Below, in pieces: positions 37,095 through 46,414 of a stretch of DNA of 64,000 bases. The translations under genes and the position numbers were made by a program. Positions within the stretch are counted from its first letter, which is position 1, and the number at the start of each line of letters is the position of its first letter. A model generated the notes under the pieces. The model was not told the origin of the DNA, did no database searches, and saw nothing but the letters and a program-made list of their open reading frames with translations. The DNA is from Rhodoferax sp. AJA081-3. Its GTDB lineage: Bacteria; Pseudomonadota; Gammaproteobacteria; Burkholderiales; Burkholderiaceae_C. The stretch lies in contig NZ_CP059068.1 of the NCBI RefSeq assembly GCF_017798165.1, forward strand, positions 1,550,001-1,614,000. Direction: 5' to 3'.

Positions 37095-37384
37095 TGGCCA
37101 CCCCCGAAAACTTTGAATTTGATTACTGCACCCGCCACCAAGGCCAGCAGCAGGCCAGTAGTGACTGCTTTCACGACCGTTCGCCATGCGGTCATGCGCG
37201 CTTCACGCCAAGCATCGAGCAGATTGCGCAGCGCACGAATGTCGCGTGCTGCGTCCTCACCATCAAGCCCAACCTCGTGCAAGGCATTCAGCGCGCCGCG
37301 CTCTGCAGCGCGTTCCAGCACAGCCTCAAACTCTTCCTGTGGAAGCGTAACCATGCGACGTCTCTCAATCTGTGTCGTTTCCAT
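37091..37384 (-). CDS. Small phage protein with a C-terminal membrane helix (DUF6127-like)
   Basis: A 97-residue protein with a charged N-terminal two-thirds and a hydrophobic segment (VVKAVTTGLLLALVAGAVI) near the end. It lies at the head of the lysis cassette, overlapping the holin gene. It could be an accessory holin or antiholin. Confidence 0.7.
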   Translation of the reverse strand: METTQIERRRMVTLPQEEFEAVLERAAERGALNALHEVGLDGEDAARDIRALRNLLDAWREARMTAWRTVVKAVTTGLLLALVAGAVIKFKVFGGGQ

Positions 37385-37407
37385 TTTTCATGCTCCAGAA
37401 ATGCGAA

Positions 37408-37438
37408 ACCCGCGCAATGCAAGGTTGCATTGGCGGGT
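37408..37438 (-). terminator. Hairpin between tail genes and lysis cassette
   Basis: ACCCGC (37408-37413) pairs with GCGGGT (37433-37438) with inner AATGCA/TGCATT complementarity. On the minus strand it precedes the lysis cassette and may attenuate transcription from the tail operon; the downstream T-run is weak. Confidence 0.5.
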
Positions 37439-37470
37439 CTCAGGGTTAACTACGAAATACCAGTTGCGTT

Positions 37471-37692
37471 TTAGATGTCAATGATTTCCAGAGTCAGGTT
37501 CGGTGCGATGGCTTCCACTACCGCATCGCGCACAAAGACCTTCTGACCCACAAACGCGTCGCCACGCGCTTTCAGGAGCCCACCACCGGGCATCTGCAGG
37601 GTGACAACTCCCCCGCTTACCGCGATGACAGTGCCTACCTGCAATGGCGGGTCTGGCAGCAACGCACGAAACTGCTGATACAGGTTATGCAT
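37471..37692 (-). CDS. Small phage tail protein
   Basis: A 73-residue protein beginning MHNLYQQFRALLPDPPLQVG followed by a beta-rich VIAVSGGVVTLQMPGG segment and GQKVFVRDAVVEAI, resembling an OB-type small baseplate protein. Start overlaps the upstream hub gene by 8 bases. Last gene of the tail operon. Confidence 0.7.
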   Translation of the reverse strand: MHNLYQQFRALLPDPPLQVGTVIAVSGGVVTLQMPGGGLLKARGDAFVGQKVFVRDAVVEAIAPNLTLEIIDI

Positions 37693-39577
37693 AGGTCTGC
37701 ACTCCCAGGGTTTGCCAAACCTCCGGCAATCCGGCTTCAACTTGTGTGGATCGAACGAGGCCACGCCGGGAAACACTGCCATCCTGGTAATCCACGAAGG
37801 CACCCGGAACAATGATTCCTGTCTCAGCCAACACCGGCAGGCGCAAACTCACTTCGATTTGGCGTCCCGTATCCGCCAAAAGAGCAATGCCACGCTGGCG
37901 TGCCGCCGTGGCGTTGGTGACCAGGGCATCCACCACCATCGGAGCCAGGATTTCTCCAGCGGTGCCAGTTCGGGTCACCTGTCCGAGCACTCCCACTTCC
38001 TGCCCGGAGACAAACACCCGGTTGTAGGCTGGCTTTTCGATCCAACGAAAGGACTCCCGCGAGGTGACGTCGGCAGGCAGCTGAAAGTCGGGAGTCACCG
38101 TGTCCCACTCCCACGGTACGGTGGGATAGCGCGGAAGGACCTTGACGATCTGGCTTGATGCATGCGGTTGCACGTAGCCACCGGCCGAGGCTGCGATTTT
38201 GTTGAGCGCTCCGATGTACGAACCCTGGTGATTGAATACGCCTGCAGGGATTGACCAATCAACCAGTCCCCACTGCACCTCCCAGCCCAGTGGCACGCCG
38301 TTGAAGGTCAACACATCTCCCATGAGCTGCTGCGCAGTTCGACCCTGACTGTTTGTGAAACTGAGCGTCGGCGCATAGGGAGCATCCAGCAACGCCGTCT
38401 TGCCGCGCCCCGAAACTCGCAAATTGTTGCTACCAAACTCGCGGGTTCTCTCAATGCTCTCCACCAAGGAGCGAAACGTCGTGCCATTGATGACCGCCTC
38501 AACCTCAACTGGCGAGCCATTGCCAGCAGGCTCCAGATCGGCCAAGGCACGACCGGGCAAAGCCGCGCTGAAGCTCCAGGTCCAGGAGTCCACATCCAGA
38601 CCGACGGTCATGCTAAAAGTAGGCAGCAGAATATTACCGTCCACGCGGTGCAGACTGGCATTGTTAACAACCATGTAAATCCTCCGTATGGGCACCACCA
38701 CCGTCTCGCCGGTTGGCAGAGGTGTTGCGTTTCGTTCGCAGATAAAAATCAAACCGGTGTCCATCGCCCATGTAGCGTCGAACAGCAAATGGGTGTCAGG
38801 CAAGTAGCAAGGGTCCCGCACCGGCGGCGTTGTGGGTACGGTTGCCACCCAGCGGCCCGCCCTGGGCCGCCATCCATCCTGGTGTCCCAGTTGCCAACCT
38901 CTATTGCCTCTCAATGCCCGTCCGGCACCGCTCAGTGCGCCGAATCGATACCCGGCGGCTGCGTTCCACCGACCCTGCAACACGGATGGGGTTTTGACAC
39001 CCGCATTGAAGAAGTCCCGCACCCGCGATGCGCCCAACCTGGCTGCGACCTGAAAGGCGCTCTTGATGCGCAGACGCACTGCTGGATCACCGCCCTGAAA
39101 TGGCAGGCAACTCGGCTCGGGACCTTTGTGCAAGGCGACTTCAAAGGCTGCCAAGGTTCGCGTGTCATGCCCGAGCGCCGAATACTGGGCAGCGGACACA
39201 CCTAACAAAGACCGATCTGCAGAGGTCCAGTTATCCTGCGTCCCCAATGGCTGACGATTTGCCACCGTGTGCTGCCCCGTAGCTCCAAACTCCTTCGCGG
39301 TCGCACTCTTTGACCACGGCACCCCCACCTTGGCTACGGTGGGTCGTTGCGTTTTGCTCTGATACAAGGCACTGGACGCAAAGGTCATCTCCGGAAAGAC
39401 AATCACCAAGTTGCACGGAATGATGGAACTGGCGCGACCAGCAAAGCTCAGTTCTGCAAACTGGCCAGCAAACTCCAGTGTTCTGGCCGGAGCCTCACCC
39501 AGCAGATCACCAAACAACAGCGTCCAAGGCGGACCCGCAGCAGGCGTGCGCTCAAAGAACAGGTCAACGGATGCCAT
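37685..39577 (-). CDS. Phage tail hub/baseplate protein
   Basis: A 630-residue tail protein. The C-terminal third (about 340-600) has hub-like features: LRVSGRGKTALLDAPYAP, AQQLMGDVLTFNGVPL and KIAASAGGYVQPH, as in late-control/gpD-like hub proteins, and an RGLVRSTQVEAG segment. The N-terminal half is beta-rich. It is followed by the small tail protein and preceded by fibre-like genes, consistent with a central tail-tip role. Confidence 0.75.
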   Translation of the reverse strand: MASVDLFFERTPAAGPPWTLLFGDLLGEAPARTLEFAGQFAELSFAGRASSIIPCNLVIVFPEMTFASSALYQSKTQRPTVAKVGVPWSKSATAKEFGATGQHTVANRQPLGTQDNWTSADRSLLGVSAAQYSALGHDTRTLAAFEVALHKGPEPSCLPFQGGDPAVRLRIKSAFQVAARLGASRVRDFFNAGVKTPSVLQGRWNAAAGYRFGALSGAGRALRGNRGWQLGHQDGWRPRAGRWVATVPTTPPVRDPCYLPDTHLLFDATWAMDTGLIFICERNATPLPTGETVVVPIRRIYMVVNNASLHRVDGNILLPTFSMTVGLDVDSWTWSFSAALPGRALADLEPAGNGSPVEVEAVINGTTFRSLVESIERTREFGSNNLRVSGRGKTALLDAPYAPTLSFTNSQGRTAQQLMGDVLTFNGVPLGWEVQWGLVDWSIPAGVFNHQGSYIGALNKIAASAGGYVQPHASSQIVKVLPRYPTVPWEWDTVTPDFQLPADVTSRESFRWIEKPAYNRVFVSGQEVGVLGQVTRTGTAGEILAPMVVDALVTNATAARQRGIALLADTGRQIEVSLRLPVLAETGIIVPGAFVDYQDGSVSRRGLVRSTQVEAGLPEVWQTLGVQTYA

Positions 39578-39594
39578 GCTTCTCCCTCCAGGAT

Positions 39595-39990
39595 TTACCC
39601 TCCAAGGGTGCCGCTGACCATGCGAGTTTCGCCCCCTTCGAACAGCACCGTGTTCTGAATCTTGATTTCGCCGGTCCCGGTGGTGTCCGAGACATCGCAG
39701 TCAAAGGCAGTCTCGCCATTGCCATTGACCACTCGAGCCCATGCCGCCACGCCACTATTGGCGTTCAGCACTGGATCACCGGGTACCAGGGTCAGCAAGC
39801 CGTCGAGTACCGAGCCACTGGGTTTCTGCAGGGGCAACTCCGCCAGAAAGCCCCCATTGGGAGCAGCACCTACCAAGACTCGCACACCCGGGTAAATTCG
39901 CACCCGGGCTACACCGGCACCTGTGTCAAGAAAGGCGACAACGGCGCTGAGCCTGGCGTTCTTCAGATCAAAGGACACGGACAGGGTCAT
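39595..39990 (-). CDS. Phage tail protein
   Basis: A 131-residue beta-rich protein (MTLSVSFDLKNARLSAVVAF; VLVGAAPNGGFLAEL) overlapping the preceding gene by 4 bases. It has no recognised family beyond phage tail context. Confidence 0.6.
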   Translation of the reverse strand: MTLSVSFDLKNARLSAVVAFLDTGAGVARVRIYPGVRVLVGAAPNGGFLAELPLQKPSGSVLDGLLTLVPGDPVLNANSGVAAWARVVNGNGETAFDCDVSDTTGTGEIKIQNTVLFEGGETRMVSGTLGG

Positions 39991-41054
39991 GGCGCAAACT
40001 CCGCGCTGATGTTGTCTGCCACGACCGCCCGGTAGTTGTTGTCGTAATCAAAGGTCACGACCGTGTATTTGTGGTCCATGCTGACGTACAGAAACTCGTA
40101 GGCCCCGGTCACCGGATCGCTGAAAACTTCACGCACCAGCATCCCGGTTTTTTCATTAAAGAGACGCACGCGGCGCTGCACTGGTGTATTGGGTGAACCC
40201 TTGATGGCCACGCTGCCGACGATTCGGCCGTTCCCACCCAGGTACATATTGCGACGCCACAACTCTTGCCCCCGGTAGTAACCCACCGCGCCGCCCTTGA
40301 TCCTTGCCAGCGGAACGCTGCTGTCAAGTCTGCCAATTCCACCGGTCATCCGGGATGAAGTGATCCCTGAAGGTGTTGCTTCTGGCACCGTATAGACCCC
40401 TCTGCCTTGGGTGGGTTGGAGCCCTTGAAAGCCCAAAACGCCCAAAGGGGTCAACGGCGCATCCCACACCTTGATGCTGTGCAGGCGCACCGTTGACTGG
40501 TAAATGAAGACGCCTGGCCGCAAAGAGGGAAAGGTGGACGCAGTGACCAAACGCAAAACACCATCAATACGTGCCTCGACCGAAAGCCTGGACATACCTG
40601 CACCGGCCCTCATGTCCCAGCGCAGATTGAGTAGTCGGCGATCACCCAAGACATTGAAGGTGTCCGCTGCACCCTGCTGCACGATGGTCTCGCCAGTATT
40701 TCCAGCCCACCAGGTTCCATCCCAGCGGCCCAATCGCCAGTCCGCTTGGTAGTGCCCAAACCGAAAGCCATTGCTTCCAACGGCTTGTCCAGCGACCGCC
40801 CAAGCTCCGGCGTGGCGGTAGTTGTTGGGGCCCGAAAGGTCTGCCACCCACTCCAGATCAAGCTCCATCTCTCCCGCAACAGTCAACGGCGTCGAGGTGA
40901 TGTCCCAAATGCACTGACCAGCCGCACTGTTGCTCAAATCCACCGCTTGGGCGGTTGGGTTGTAGGTGGCTGTCAGTGTTCCCGCCTGCGCCCAGGGTGT
41001 TGCGAAATTGGCAGGAATCGCCGTGGCAAAGGTCTCATCTAAAACCAGTGCCAT
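39987..41054 (-). CDS. Phage tail appendage protein with LamG-like and regulatory-like beta domains
   Basis: A 355-residue protein. The N-terminal 200 residues look like a concanavalin/LamG-like beta sandwich (MALVLDETFATAIPANF; GEMELDLEWVADLSG; VRLHSIKVWD). The C-terminal 85 residues (NGRIVGSVAIKGSPNTPVQR to the end) resemble a carboxypeptidase-regulatory-like beta-sandwich with DPVTGAYEFLYV. Such folds bind sugars or support fibres. It overlaps the downstream gene by 4 bases. Confidence 0.65.
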   Translation of the reverse strand: MALVLDETFATAIPANFATPWAQAGTLTATYNPTAQAVDLSNSAAGQCIWDITSTPLTVAGEMELDLEWVADLSGPNNYRHAGAWAVAGQAVGSNGFRFGHYQADWRLGRWDGTWWAGNTGETIVQQGAADTFNVLGDRRLLNLRWDMRAGAGMSRLSVEARIDGVLRLVTASTFPSLRPGVFIYQSTVRLHSIKVWDAPLTPLGVLGFQGLQPTQGRGVYTVPEATPSGITSSRMTGGIGRLDSSVPLARIKGGAVGYYRGQELWRRNMYLGGNGRIVGSVAIKGSPNTPVQRRVRLFNEKTGMLVREVFSDPVTGAYEFLYVSMDHKYTVVTFDYDNNYRAVVADNISAEFAP

Positions 41055-41057
41055 GTT

Positions 41058-42326
41058 TCACCACCAAGGGCCAGTGATGTCAAACGCGTAGCGCGCCACT
41101 TGACCTGCCGTGCTGTAGCTGTTGCAGACGATCAGGAACTTGCGACCGGGGTAGCCGACTACGCCGCTGACCACATTGAGGTCGGCCATCGGACTGTCGT
41201 TATGCACCCAGAAGATGCCTGGCATCTTGCCGCGCAGGTGGCCAGGTGACTCATGGCGCAGGTACACCGGATGCAGAATCAAACCGTAGTCGGGGCCGTT
41301 GGGCCAAGGGACACCATTGCTGTACCCGGTAATCTGCTGGGCGTTGTTGGTGTTGAGCGCCAAGAATCCCGCCCGGATGTAGCCCCCCACTTGCATGTGG
41401 TCGCGCATAAGCACCTTGCCCGTGAAGTCCAAGGACCGGTTGCAGTAGCTCTGGTAGTCAACGCCGTTGTAGCCCATGTTGGAGCTTGCAGCGATATATG
41501 AGTCTGTGGCCGTGAGCAGCGTGTTGTACGCATCACCCTGACGGAAGCTGGCGAAGTCGGTAAAGAAGTAGCCTGCACGGCCATAAACACTCACCTGCCA
41601 TTCGTTGAACAAGTAGAAGCCCCGGTCGTCACCAATGAGTACCCAATTCTTGTTGCCACCGGTACCCCCCGCACTTTCCGAACTGTTCTGGTCAAGCCGG
41701 GAGTGGTACCACTTGTACCAACCGTCGACGGCACCACCGCCAGTGCCAGTACCAACTGTGTTTTGAAGGGGCCGATTGGGATCAAACGGTGCCTGCGCAC
41801 CCACCACTGTGTCGATATCCGACATGTTCTCAGCCATCAAGACCTTGGCCTTCTTGGCGTAAGTCGTGGTGTAGGACGGATCCAACGAGTTATCCACGCG
41901 CAGGAACGGGCGATTGCTCAGTATGTTCTTGCTGCGATAAACCCGCTTGTTGGCGGCACTGAACGCCTTCTCAAAATTCAGCGGTGCCACCTTGACGCTG
42001 AGTGAGCCGGTGGCCGGTGTGACTGGCGTGCCGACCACGGCAAAAGTGAACTCCAGCGAAGTCGTGCTCAGAACCCGCACCTCGCCGTTGTACTCGGTCT
42101 GATTTGCGCCCTCAATCAACACCACCTGATCGACCAGGTACAAATGCCCGGCGTTGACTCGGGCGGTAGCGATTCCGTCGGCGAAGGTCAAGGTGTCGAT
42201 GGTGCGCAGGTTGAAGCCGTCCACCAGGACCGCGTCCAGGAGCGCAGTCATGTCACCCCATGCGTTTGCCAGTTGAGGGGCACCCTGCATGCCAAAGTTG
42301 TAGTGCTTTACTGCAATCGTTGTCAT
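41058..42326 (-). CDS. Phage tail fibre-region protein
   Basis: A 422-residue protein starting MTTIAVKHYNFGMQGAPQL, with RVYRSKNILSNRPFLRVD and many aromatic, glycine-rich stretches. It lies between the large modular tail protein and the appendage protein. No named family is recognised; a tail-fibre or tip role is inferred from position. Confidence 0.6.
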   Translation of the reverse strand: MTTIAVKHYNFGMQGAPQLANAWGDMTALLDAVLVDGFNLRTIDTLTFADGIATARVNAGHLYLVDQVVLIEGANQTEYNGEVRVLSTTSLEFTFAVVGTPVTPATGSLSVKVAPLNFEKAFSAANKRVYRSKNILSNRPFLRVDNSLDPSYTTTYAKKAKVLMAENMSDIDTVVGAQAPFDPNRPLQNTVGTGTGGGAVDGWYKWYHSRLDQNSSESAGGTGGNKNWVLIGDDRGFYLFNEWQVSVYGRAGYFFTDFASFRQGDAYNTLLTATDSYIAASSNMGYNGVDYQSYCNRSLDFTGKVLMRDHMQVGGYIRAGFLALNTNNAQQITGYSNGVPWPNGPDYGLILHPVYLRHESPGHLRGKMPGIFWVHNDSPMADLNVVSGVVGYPGRKFLIVCNSYSTAGQVARYAFDITGPWW

Positions 42327-42363
42327 TCTGATTCCTCGAAATTGAAACTATGAAAGGCTTAAA

Positions 42364-45300
42364 TCAGGGGCGGTCCACGTCACCACGGACGAGGATGGTG
42401 AATTTGTCATTGATGACGCTTTCAGGGCCTTGCTGAATCGTGCGGACAATCCAGACCGGAAACAGCGCACCTACGGTGTTAAAGCGCAGCACATTGCCCA
42501 CCGCCCAACCGCTGCCCCAGCCAATGCCCTTGATCGTGAAATACGGGCTGCCTGTTGCGGGGTTGATCGGAGATGTGTCGGTAGTGATGTTCCCGTTGGA
42601 GATCGTGCCGACGTGCTCACCAATCACTTCAAAGGTGGTGGTGTTGGTAAAGCGCAGAGCCCATTTCTCGGTCACCGCCCCGTTGTTGGTCACGATCAGG
42701 GGTGCCAAGACATCGTTGTAGGTGCCCGGCGCAACCGATCCAGTCACCGCATCGGCATAGGTCACCGAGTCCCAGGTGGCTTGGTCAAAGAACACGGACA
42801 CCCGGGCCTTCAAGTCTTGCGCCACCAGCGCGCTGGAGATAAAGCTGCCAGGAAACGGATAGGCGTGGGTCACCTGGCGGGTGAACGCCAGTTGGCCATT
42901 GATCTGGACATCGGAGACCTGGACCATGTCCTCAATCCGGTGCTCCACCACCACGGGCTGCACGTAGCCGCTGACCGACGTGAACGTCACCGTGCCAGCC
43001 TCCAGGTCTGCGGTGTAGCCAGTATTGATGACATTGCCATCCGCACCAATCACTCGGACCCGGCTCAGGCGCACCCGAGCACAGTTGATCACCTGGCCAT
43101 TGGAGACCGTTGCAGTGATGCTGGCGGTGTGACCCAAAACGGCAAAACCACCGGGTCGAAAGATCGACACTTTCCCGTCCTGTGGCAGGCGGACCGGGTC
43201 GAGTCCGAGGATGTCCGCATCCAATGGCAGGTAAGTGAACCCTACTGCGTTGAAGCGAATGGTGTCGGCAAACACGGGAGCGGGTTTGAAGATCTTGCCA
43301 TCCGTTCCAACCCCAGCGGCCGAGTACCAAACTTGTGTCTCATTACCAGCGGCCACCACATACGCGCCAAAGCGCAGCCGAACCACGCCCGTCTCATAGT
43401 CCACATGGCCAGAGACATCGACCCCGACGAAATCGCCAGACGTATTGGCCGAAACATTGACCAATCCACCGGCCAAGCGCGTGGCCAGCACTTGAACAGA
43501 CCCGGTGCGCAGCGGAGCCACGGGCGCGCGAAACGTCACCTCATCCACTGGATGACCATCCATGGAGGTCAACATCGATTTGACTGACACTGCCGAACTG
43601 GCTCCGGTGGTCCAAGCATCCAGGGTCACTTCGCCCGACTGGTAGTTGAGCGTTCCCGCCTTGGTGGCATTGCCCGTGGCAACGTCCAGGTTGTAGTAAA
43701 GATTGCCAGCGCGGTCAAAGTAGGTCTTGCCGCCCATAGTGAAGTTGACACTGCCCGGAACGATGTTCTCGGAATATTGGTTTGTCAGGTCAAATTTGAG
43801 TGCTCCCGTGGCAATTGGGGCACTGATTGAGGAATCTGCATCCATGGTGCGGTACTTCACGCTCACATGCGCTGACTCGTCGTTAGGCATATTGGCACCG
43901 ACCGGGTAGTACTCCCATCCCTGAAAAAGCCACCGTCGCATGGCAAAGCCCTGCGGCGAATTCCCAAGAGAAACCCATGCGTACTGAGCCCGGGGCATCC
44001 CTACCGTGGTTTCAGTCTTCAAACTGAGAATCCCAGTGGTGTAGTTCACGGTGCCGTGGTCCGCACCGAGGGTGTCCCGCAGCCGCCCCAGACCATCGTC
44101 GCGTACCGTCTTGTAGGGGTCGCGCGGTGGAAACGCCGTCATGGTGACCGGGTCATACGGGTTGTACAGAAGGTTCCAGGTGACCTCCACGGTGTTGGGC
44201 CGCAAATTTGCCTTGCTCAGCGTCAACGGCACCTCACCATTGATATCACGCAGCGGCGCAGGATACTCCTGCACATCGGGTGGCCCGAAGGCGTAGTCCA
44301 CGGTGTAGATCTGGCCTCCCGCTGGCAACAGCGTTGGCTGCAGCTGGATCAATCCCGTTTGATACCGAATGGTGCCGGTGGCGCTACCGGAGATGTTTCC
44401 CTTGCCATCGTCTGAAGCCGTGCGGGCGGTCCCGTCATTCCAGGTGATCACCACCGTGCCCGGCGTGATTCCTGTTTGCGCCAGTTGGAGTGGAATCTTG
44501 AGTGGAGGCAGACTGGCAGCAGCGCGGTTGATGTAATTCACCCGGGAGCCCCAGTTCAGGATGATTTCACCACCGACATCGGGGAGTGCACCCAAGGTGA
44601 CCGCCACGGTGCCGGTGACGTAACTTACGGTTCCTGCACCGAACGCCACGTCGGCCCCCACCAGTTTGCCTCCACCGTTGTCGCGCAAGTCGTACCACTT
44701 CCCGTTGGATCGGTAGCTCACCCGGGTTGTGGCGGGCGCAGGGGGCGGACTGATGGTCTGGATGTAGTTGTAGGCGCGTGTTTCTTGTGAAACAAAGATG
44801 CCTGCCGAGTCCGCCAACTGCAGTGGCGCGCCAGCGGCCTTGTAGGTAATTGTCTTGGTGCCGCCAATGGACGGAGAGGATGGGGCCAAGGTTGCGGTTC
44901 CGCGCGCATAGTCCACCGTACCAATCACGGTCGTGCCCTGTAGCAGGTCGCCCGAAGCATCGGTCAGAGCACCACCTGAATAGGCAATGTTGAGGGTGCC
45001 GGGAAACACCGGGTTGCCAAAGTACAGCGCGACGTTCGGACTGAAACCAATGGAGGTAGTGATGCTCACAAAGCCATTGGAGGCATCCACCACCGTGTCG
45101 TATTCACCGGCGGCGTTGGCATCGATGACGGGAATTTCCGTCTGCGCACTGGGCACCAGCTGCGTGAAGATGGACTTTGCCTTGGCACTCAGACTTCCCA
45201 TGGTCACTGCATCGGTCAGTGGAACGACGCCAAAGTACTGTGCAGCATCGGCCACCGTGGTGTCGCGCACCAGTGCGGACGCAGGCGTTTTGCGGAAGAA

Positions 45301-45927
45301 TTCGCTGGGTGGTGAGCCAATGAAGTCGTAGCGCAGCGCATCGCTCAGATCGGCAGTGACGATCAAGGCCTTGTATTCCTGCCCGTTGTCCTTGATGAAG
45401 GTACGCAGCACGGAGGCGGTACGCGTTACCCGCACGTACTGGAGTTTTTCGGTACTCAAGCCCTCGTTTTGCACAATCAGCAGCGTGTGGCCGACTTCCG
45501 GAGCCGTGCTGTTAGGCATTTGAAAAAGCTGGATGGAGCGCTGGCCGATGATGTGGTTCTCGAACAGGAAGCCGCCCCAGGCTGGGCCAGGGGCCAGATA
45601 GGCCTCTACGCGTTTCTTGGCCGAGTCGCGCCGATCAAAAATCTCCTTGGTGCTGAACAACGTGACACTCACGTTCGGATCACTGGGCGGATCGGCCACG
45701 ATGACGTTGCAGCCTAGGTAGGTGTCGGTGTCTGGGGTCTGCACACTCACATGCACTTTGCGCAGATTGACCCGGCCACCCGAGCGATCCAACTCGGAGA
45801 TGTCCGGAAAGATCGCGTTACTGGTCGCGTCCAGGATGACCTTGGAAGTAGGCGCGCCGCCACCCTCGGGAACATCGAGCATCACTTGGGAGGCGACCAA
45901 CTTGATGTCGCCCGTCAAAATTGCCAT
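42364..45927 (-). CDS. Large modular phage tail protein
   Basis: An 1187-residue protein starting MAILTGDIKLVASQVMLDVP. It contains six copies of a pattern G-T-x-x-Y-x-T/S-G-x-x-x-L at about residues 336, 432, 518, 625, 758 and 840, each preceded by a glycine-rich DDGxG-type turn, implying repeated beta domains of roughly 80-130 residues. It follows the tape measure and its small neighbour. It is likely a structural component of the tail tip or fibre. No enzymatic motif is seen. Confidence 0.7.
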   Translation of the reverse strand: MAILTGDIKLVASQVMLDVPEGGGAPTSKVILDATSNAIFPDISELDRSGGRVNLRKVHVSVQTPDTDTYLGCNVIVADPPSDPNVSVTLFSTKEIFDRRDSAKKRVEAYLAPGPAWGGFLFENHIIGQRSIQLFQMPNSTAPEVGHTLLIVQNEGLSTEKLQYVRVTRTASVLRTFIKDNGQEYKALIVTADLSDALRYDFIGSPPSEFFRKTPASALVRDTTVADAAQYFGVVPLTDAVTMGSLSAKAKSIFTQLVPSAQTEIPVIDANAAGEYDTVVDASNGFVSITTSIGFSPNVALYFGNPVFPGTLNIAYSGGALTDASGDLLQGTTVIGTVDYARGTATLAPSSPSIGGTKTITYKAAGAPLQLADSAGIFVSQETRAYNYIQTISPPPAPATTRVSYRSNGKWYDLRDNGGGKLVGADVAFGAGTVSYVTGTVAVTLGALPDVGGEIILNWGSRVNYINRAAASLPPLKIPLQLAQTGITPGTVVITWNDGTARTASDDGKGNISGSATGTIRYQTGLIQLQPTLLPAGGQIYTVDYAFGPPDVQEYPAPLRDINGEVPLTLSKANLRPNTVEVTWNLLYNPYDPVTMTAFPPRDPYKTVRDDGLGRLRDTLGADHGTVNYTTGILSLKTETTVGMPRAQYAWVSLGNSPQGFAMRRWLFQGWEYYPVGANMPNDESAHVSVKYRTMDADSSISAPIATGALKFDLTNQYSENIVPGSVNFTMGGKTYFDRAGNLYYNLDVATGNATKAGTLNYQSGEVTLDAWTTGASSAVSVKSMLTSMDGHPVDEVTFRAPVAPLRTGSVQVLATRLAGGLVNVSANTSGDFVGVDVSGHVDYETGVVRLRFGAYVVAAGNETQVWYSAAGVGTDGKIFKPAPVFADTIRFNAVGFTYLPLDADILGLDPVRLPQDGKVSIFRPGGFAVLGHTASITATVSNGQVINCARVRLSRVRVIGADGNVINTGYTADLEAGTVTFTSVSGYVQPVVVEHRIEDMVQVSDVQINGQLAFTRQVTHAYPFPGSFISSALVAQDLKARVSVFFDQATWDSVTYADAVTGSVAPGTYNDVLAPLIVTNNGAVTEKWALRFTNTTTFEVIGEHVGTISNGNITTDTSPINPATGSPYFTIKGIGWGSGWAVGNVLRFNTVGALFPVWIVRTIQQGPESVINDKFTILVRGDVDRP

Positions 45928-45946
45928 TTTGTTTGCTCCAGATTTT

Positions 45947-46354
45947 TCAGAGTTGCATCAGCCGCACGGTGATGCGATAGAAGTCAGAGTCCAGCCGTGC
46001 GGGAAAGCCCGTCACAGGTTCGGACTCGATCGCCGTCTCACCATGGCGAAAGGCAACCGGGAAAGCTCGCCCATCGGCCAGCGTCAAAGTAAAGCGACCG
46101 GCATTCGCGGACAGAGGAACTCCTGCCCATGCATGCAACTGGCCCAGCACGGCGCGCGTGATCCAGGCCATGTCTACGGCACCAACCAAGGTGATCGGAC
46201 GCCCAGCCTGGCGCAAGGCGGACTGCACCAGCAGTGCACCATTTAGCAGGTAGGACACGGAGGACACAGCGGGACTCCAGCTGTGCTCGTCACTCCACAG
46301 GAGATCGTCAGGCAGGAACAGGGATACCCCGTCCGAGAGGTTGGTCAGTAGCAT
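45947..46354 (-). CDS. Phage tail protein downstream of tape measure
   Basis: A 135-residue protein (if started at the ATG at 46354) with LPDDLLWSDEHSWSPAV, RQAGRPITLVGAVDMAWIT and a C-terminal FYRITVRLMQL. This pattern is familiar from small distal-tail-type proteins of siphoviruses. A TTG at 46390 would add 12 residues. It lies between the tape measure and the modular tail protein. Confidence 0.7.
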   Translation of the reverse strand: MLLTNLSDGVSLFLPDDLLWSDEHSWSPAVSSVSYLLNGALLVQSALRQAGRPITLVGAVDMAWITRAVLGQLHAWAGVPLSANAGRFTLTLADGRAFPVAFRHGETAIESEPVTGFPARLDSDFYRITVRLMQL

Positions 46355-46414
46355 GATGAAAAAACGGTTGAGTGAAATGGAAGCGTTCAAGCAGCGCGCT
46401 TCATGCCGCTCGCC

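Noticed and set aside
42430..43587. 385-residue plus-strand open frame opposite the large tail protein
   Set aside because: His/Arg/Gly-rich antisense shadow of a conserved phage gene; no recognisable domain or ribosome site.
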